64,000 bases of DNA, from NCBI GenBank assembly GCA_017590115.1, contig JAGGNK010008670.1, forward strand, positions 2,232,001 through 2,296,000. The letters are read 5' to 3'. Source of the stretch: Montifringilla adamsi. Lineage: Eukaryota > Chordata > Aves > Passeriformes > Passeridae. The notes below the pieces were generated by a model. That model was not told the DNA's origin. It saw nothing but the letters and a program-made list of their open reading frames with translations, and did no database searches. Of this stretch, positions 59,450 through 64,000 are shown piece after piece (positions within the stretch are counted from its first letter, which is position 1; every line of letters begins with the position of its first letter). The position numbers and the translations under genes are program-made.

Positions 59450-59963
59450 CTGCACCTCCAGTGCTGTGCCCAGCTCTGGCCCCGCAGTTTGGGAAGGACT
59501 TTGGGATACTTGAGGGCATCCAGAGGGGGCAAAGAGGCTGGAGAGGGGCTGGGAACACAAACCCTGAGAGGAAGCACTGAGGGAGCGGGGGGTGCTCACC
59601 TGGAGAAAAGGAGGCTCAGGGGTGCCCTCCTCAATCTGCACAGCTCCTGAAAGGTGCCTGTGCTCAGCTGGGGCTGGGCTCTGCCTCCAGGAGCTGACAG
59701 AACCAGAGCTCACAGCCTCAAGCAGTGCCAGGGAAATTTAGGTTGGATATTAGGAAAAAGTTTTCCACAGAAAGAGTGATAAAGTTCTGGAATGGCTGCC
59801 CGGGGAGGTGGTGCAGTCCCCATCCCTGGGTGTGTTTAACAAAGCCTGGATGTGGCACTGGGGGCCAGGGTTGAGTTGAGCTGTTGGGGCTGGGCTGGAC
59901 TCGATGATCTTGAAGGTCTCTTCCAACCCAGAGATTCTGGGAATTCTGTGAATTCTGTGAATC
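59450..59963 (+). mobile_element. CR1 LINE, longest copy (about 514 bp)
   Basis: Forward copy that begins near TGCTGTGCCCAGCTCTGGCC and passes ACCTGGAGAAAAGGAGGCTC, AATTTAGGTTGGATATTAGG, AGTGATAAAGTTCTGGAATG, GTGGATGT-type sequence and GCTGGACTCGATGATCTTGA, CCAACCCAGAG. It ends in a tandem GAATTCTGT tail (59940-59960), typical of CR1. It covers the end of the reverse-transcriptase gene at most and carries no usable frame. Little divergence suggests a young insertion. Confidence 0.95.
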
Positions 59964-61947
59964 TGAAAGGGTGGAAATTCCCCACTCAGGTTTTGAGTGC
60001 CTGAAGGGTACTGCAGCTTTGAGGGAATCATCTCTGAGCGTGGCCCAATTTCCACACAGAGCCAGAAATTTATTTTCTCCAAATTCCACTGGAATACCAG
60101 ACTCTTAGGAATCGTTTCCACGCAGTTCCATCATTATCCCAGTACTCAGGGCACAAGTGGGAAGGTCTGAGAAGGTGCCTCTGGTTGCCATGGGAGGTGT
60201 AGCAGCTCTGCTCCTCCCAAACTGAGATTACCCATCACAATTTAGTCATTATGGGCTTGCAGGAAAATCCTGGCCTGCAAATATTTGCTGCTTTTCCAGC
60301 AAAACACTGAAAATCTCCAGCACTTCAGAGTCTGGAAACATTGGGTAAATTTTAATTTTTATTTTAGGATTAGTAGGGGTGTTCGGACTATCTTCCTCTC
60401 CAGGGAATTTTTAATAGGATGTTTCCTTGCTGGGGTCATATAAAGACACAGGACAATGTCCTTTATTTTGCAAAGTCTTTTGGAATCAGAGAATTCTCCA
60501 GCTGGGGCAGAAGGTGAAAATTTAAAGGGAGATAGGAAATATTTTAGCAAACTGATTGTCTTCACATCGGGAGCCCTCTGGTTCCACATGTTTGGAACCC
60601 TCAGAGCTCAGTAAATCCCATTTTAAATTGTGACTTTCCAGTAGGAAATGCCTGGGGACACAGGCTGGTTACAGTAGGGACTTTACTAATGGCTAATTAA
60701 TTGTCTAAACACATTAACTGTTGATAGGCAGAGGGAGAGAGAGGCTGGCATGAATAACAATGAAAGGTAAATTATCAGCCACAGCTCTGAGCATCCCCAA
60801 ATTGAGAAACACTGATTTAATCTCTGCTCAGAGGCACCTGGGCACAGCCTGCCCTGCAAAACTGCTGGGGAAACTTCTGTGCTGCCAAATTAAGGAACAA
60901 TTCCAAGCTGGGTTTTGTCCTGTTTTTTCTTATTTTTCTCTAATCCTTGTTTTAAAACTAAAGCAAAACCCCCGCCACTATCAGTTATCTTGCCACAGGA
61001 AGATGTTTGATTATCACACATCCCTCATGTTTGTTTGGCTCAATAAACAACACAAAGGCAGCTTGTAGGAAATGAATCCTCCCTGCATTATCTTGTTATC
61101 TGTATTTCCTCTGGAAGAAACGGTGCTGGAATTATTGTGTTTGCATTTTGAATTAGAATATAAATCAGCTTGCAAGAGGAAAATAATTGGCTTCCCCACA
61201 CACCAGATTTGAACCTTTCCAGGTTCTGTGTTTAGGCTGCAGTATTCAGGACAAATACTGAATTTCCTTGGTGTTAAAAGCTGACTTTATGGGCAGATGG
61301 GACATTCAGTTAGCTGGGAATTTATCAGCTCTTTCAGGAATAGAATCATATCTTGAAGAATAGAGCAGTAAAAATGTCCATGTGAAGTTTCCCCTGCTGG
61401 AAGAAGGCACTGCTGTCACATTTTTTTGATTTGGCTCATTGCTAAGCAAAACACCAAAGTCCTCTCAGTATCAAAGCCACCAAGGGTGGCAGTGGTGGGG
61501 AGAAATCTTCACACCAGAACAGGATGAGCACTTTGTCCTTTGAAAAATGCCTCCATTTCCTCAAACCTGGAAGTTCTTTAGAGAAGAAAGTGATGGGCAA
61601 ACACTGAAATGACCCCATCCCTGGCTGGGGGCAGTGCTGTTGAGAGGAGCGTGGAGGGGATGAGCTGAGAGCTGCAGCTTGGATGTTGCCACTGGAGGAC
61701 AGTGTTGATTTGGGAGGGTTTATTGGTTTCTCAGGGAGATGGGCTAAGACAAACATTTTCTGAAGAAAAAATGCTCTGGGAAGTCATTTAAGGCTTTATT
61801 TTTGAAGTAGAAGCACTTACTGTGGCTTTTGGAGATCTGACAGTAAAACACCAACTCTCTTTTTATTACTGAACCTGAGGGGATGAAGAATTTTGGGTTC
61901 TTCTTCTTAAGCCTTTGCCTTGGTAGGGAATCTGAAAGCACATTCCA
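59964..61947. other. Unique DNA, no gene seen
   Basis: AT-rich unique sequence with scattered TTAATTGTC-like words at 60690-60720. No transposon or exon was recognised. Confidence 0.45.
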
Positions 61948-62068
61948 GGCCCTTTTCCAAAGTCCCTCTCCAGCTCTCTCAGAGCCCTTTTAAGCACTAG
62001 AAGGGGCTCTAAAGTCTCCTTGGAACCTTCTCTTCCCCAGGTAAACACTCCCAGCTCTCCCAGAGCAG
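61948..62068 (-). mobile_element. CR1 LINE internal fragment
   Basis: Reverse CR1 from upstream of the usual 3' end: AAAGTCCCTCTCCAGCTCTC, TCAGAGCCCTTTTAAGCACT, GGGGCTCTAAAGTCTCCTTG and GAACCTTCTCTTCCCCAGGT. The 3' tail is absent, so the copy is broken on the left. Confidence 0.8.
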
Positions 62069-62481
62069 AGGTAGGACACAAACTGAACCAGCTCCTCAAG
62101 ACTCAGCACTTATTAATTAGAAGATGAAGTCAATAATTGCTGCAGTGTGAAGGTTTGGATGCAGATAACGTGTAAAGGTGCCAAGAACAAACTAATTGAA
62201 ACAGAATTACATCAAACATTTGCCTCATATCAAGGGGGCTCAGTGTTTGTTTTGTGAGCCCTGGCAGAGGGGATGTTTAATATCTGAGCAACTGCTTGCA
62301 GGGAAACACTGGGACCAATAAAGAATCTGAGCCTCCAAGTGCCTTAGCACTTGAAAATGTCATTAAAAGTCACTCCACAAGATAAGGACTAAATATATAT
62401 TCTGGCTCTCCATGCCAGCTTGCTGTGGGATGTTCAGGGAGCTGTGCATTTATAATATCCTGCATCTCAAATCAGGGGACT
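62069..62481. other. Unique DNA; enhancer-like
   Basis: CACTTATTAATTAGAAGATG, GTCAATAATTGCTGCAG and CAAACTAATTGAAACAG are homeodomain-type words in repeat-free sequence at 62100-62230. Conservation is not tested. Confidence 0.35.
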
Positions 62482-62690
62482 AAGGAATATCCTGAGCTGG
62501 AAGGGACCCACAGGGACCATGGAGTGCAACTCCAGACCCTGCACAGGCACCCCAACAACCCCACCCTGTGCCTCAGAGCTTTATCCAAATGTTTCTTGAG
62601 CTGTGGCATCCTTGGTGCCTGCTTCATTCCCAAATTTTAGGAAAGCATGTGGTTTTTTTAACCATTTCCCAAGCTGTGCCCAGATGTTTC
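62482..62690 (-). mobile_element. CR1 LINE 3' fragment, second subfamily
   Basis: Reverse copy: AAGGAATATCCTGAGCTGGA, AGGGACCCACAGGGACCATG, GAGTGCAACTCCAGACCC and CTTGAGCTGTGGCATCCTTG. The same tail type as the forward copy at 24431. The right border is blurred by divergence. Confidence 0.82.
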
Positions 62691-64000
62691 CAAGTGCAGG
62701 GGGGTTTTCTTACCACAGCAAAATAACCCTGCAGCACCTTGGGATTGTCCTTCCTGGCTGACAAGACTAAAGTTCAGCTTTGATCCTTATCTGAAACTTG
62801 GATTTAATCTTTTCCGCTTTGACTGGGAAGACGGGCAGCAGAGGAATGAAACTCCAGATGTTTGTGGCAACAGCTCTAATTTTGTATGTAAATTCCTGTT
62901 TATGCAGAGATTATGCTGCTGGATTCATGATCTGCAGATCTGATTTATCTGAACACACAGGGGTGGAGGCTGTGGGTCAGTCAGGCAGGGGTGAAGCACC
63001 CCTGAGTGAGGTCTGTGAGGAGTGAATGAGGAACTTGGGTTCCTCTCCCCCTCTTCTGAGTGCCACTGATGCCTTAAATTGTAGCTTTTCTATGTTTCAG
63101 GTTCTGTGCTGCTTTAGTGTGCAGTTCTGGAGCCCTCTCAAGGTATCATCAGGGTGGTGGTGCCATTGGTCTTGGTCTTGCCTTTTGACTTGGTCAAAGA
63201 TGGGGCAGTGCAAAGGAGACTCCTCCATCCTCTCCTTTCCCTTCCAATCTTCCAGGGATGATCTCAGGGATGATCTTATTCTGAAGCATGATTGAACTTT
63301 TCATGGTTTATTTCCTTGTTAAGAGGCTGCTGTGGATCTTATTTTGAGCAGCAAGTAATGATTCAAAAATAGGTATTTCTATTCAGATACAATGTGAAAG
63401 CATTTCAATATTTAGGAATGCAATTAGCTTCATGAAGGACACCAAGAAATCAGAGCATGGAGGAGCTTTGTTAGTGAAATGAGATTTTTAAGCAGGGTGC
63501 AGTGAGTGCAGCTCCCCACCCAGCACGGAGTGATCCCAGCAGTGACCAAAGCACGGAGCAGCTCCAGGAACTGTTCAAATGGAATATTTCCTATGGAATC
63601 CAGATCTCCTGCAGGCCATTTTCAGGGGCTAGCTTGAAGTTAACACACATATTATCACCTCCCCAAAATCATTTAGATAACTAACTAGCCACACTTCACC
63701 AGGGCCACAAAAATGATTCCATTCACTTAAAATCAGACTGCTCAGGAAATATTCCCATTACCAGGAAAACCAAGCCCAGGTTGGGTTTGCAGTTGTGGGG
63801 ATTTCACCAGGAGCTGCTCAGGAGAAAGAAGGAAAGAAAGAGCTGCTGTTGGAATATGAAATTGCACTAAGCTGTGATTAAATATTAATCCGACTTCTAA
63901 TTGGAAATACTCGGAAATTAATGGTGAAATCCTTACAGGAATACATTAAAAGGTTACCACTGTCAATTTTTCATGGATTAAGTTTCGTTATCAGATAAGG
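62691..64000. other. Unique DNA to the end of the window
   Basis: Contains the dispersed repeat copy 2 near 63050-63135. Otherwise no repeat family or exon was recognised. AT-rich words occur at 63880-63960. Confidence 0.45.
63050..63135 (+). repeat. Unclassified dispersed repeat, copy 2
   Basis: Matches the minus strand at 6678-6758, with a perfect 39-bp core at 63083-63121. The core includes TATGTTTCAG|GTTCTG, an acceptor-like junction. Upstream, GATGCCT is shared but the bases between have drifted. Probably the same retroelement remnant as copy 1. Confidence 0.6.

Noticed and set aside
1..64000. tRNA, rRNA, snRNA or CRISPR array
   Set aside because: I found no tRNA B-box with a fitting cloverleaf, no rRNA or snRNA core, and no regular spacer-repeat array.

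Overview
This is vertebrate nuclear DNA, most likely from a songbird (passerine). The evidence is direct. About 25 fragments of the avian LINE family CR1 lie in both orientations, with the usual 3' end (GGTTGGA, GATGATCTT, GGTCCCTTCCAACCC and an ATTCTATGATTCT-like tail). There are also solo endogenous-retrovirus LTRs of types common in finch-like genomes, many microsatellites, and an absence of operons or long ORFs. The base composition is moderately AT-rich with few CpGs and no obvious CpG island. CR1 fragments cover roughly 4.3 kb (6-7%) by my count, which fits a bird.

I find no protein-coding gene, tRNA, rRNA or recognisable small RNA. The longest open frames (about 150-190 codons) are what chance gives in 64 kb, and several are antisense readings of CR1. 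The window therefore reads as intergenic or intronic, perhaps part of a gene desert. Several AT-rich blocks free of repeats, with homeodomain-, SOX- and PBX/HOX-like words, are candidates for conserved enhancers (about 1500-1690, 19760-20460, 23560-23880, 37030-37370, 38700-38960, 48040-48480, 62100-62400). Conservation cannot be tested here.

Layout: 1-8.2 kb is mostly unique DNA with two short CR1 pieces and an AT/AC microsatellite near 4.2 kb. 8.2-13.3 kb has three CR1 copies and a solo LTR (9896-10253). 13.3-22 kb is mostly unique. At 22.05-22.7 kb a CR1 copy is split by a 337-bp near-perfect palindrome built from LTR U3 sequence. 24-36.9 kb carries five CR1 copies, a probable LTR remnant near 30.2 kb, degenerate AT-rich arrays at 26.9 and 32.1 kb, and a CR1 copy that has grown an internal minisatellite (35.3-35.6 kb). 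37-42 kb is unique and AT-rich. 42-51.2 kb is the densest in repeats: CR1 pieces, a local duplicate pair (42.5 and 45.4 kb) with a pentanucleotide array in one copy, one clear solo LTR (47133-47426) and two probable ones. 51-64 kb has scattered CR1 pieces, including the longest copy (about 59450-59963), and a G19 tract.

The strongest novelty is the palindromic LTR derivative at 22172-22508. It has retroviral TG...CA ends, a perfect 6-bp target duplication, and a U3-type terminus at both ends.
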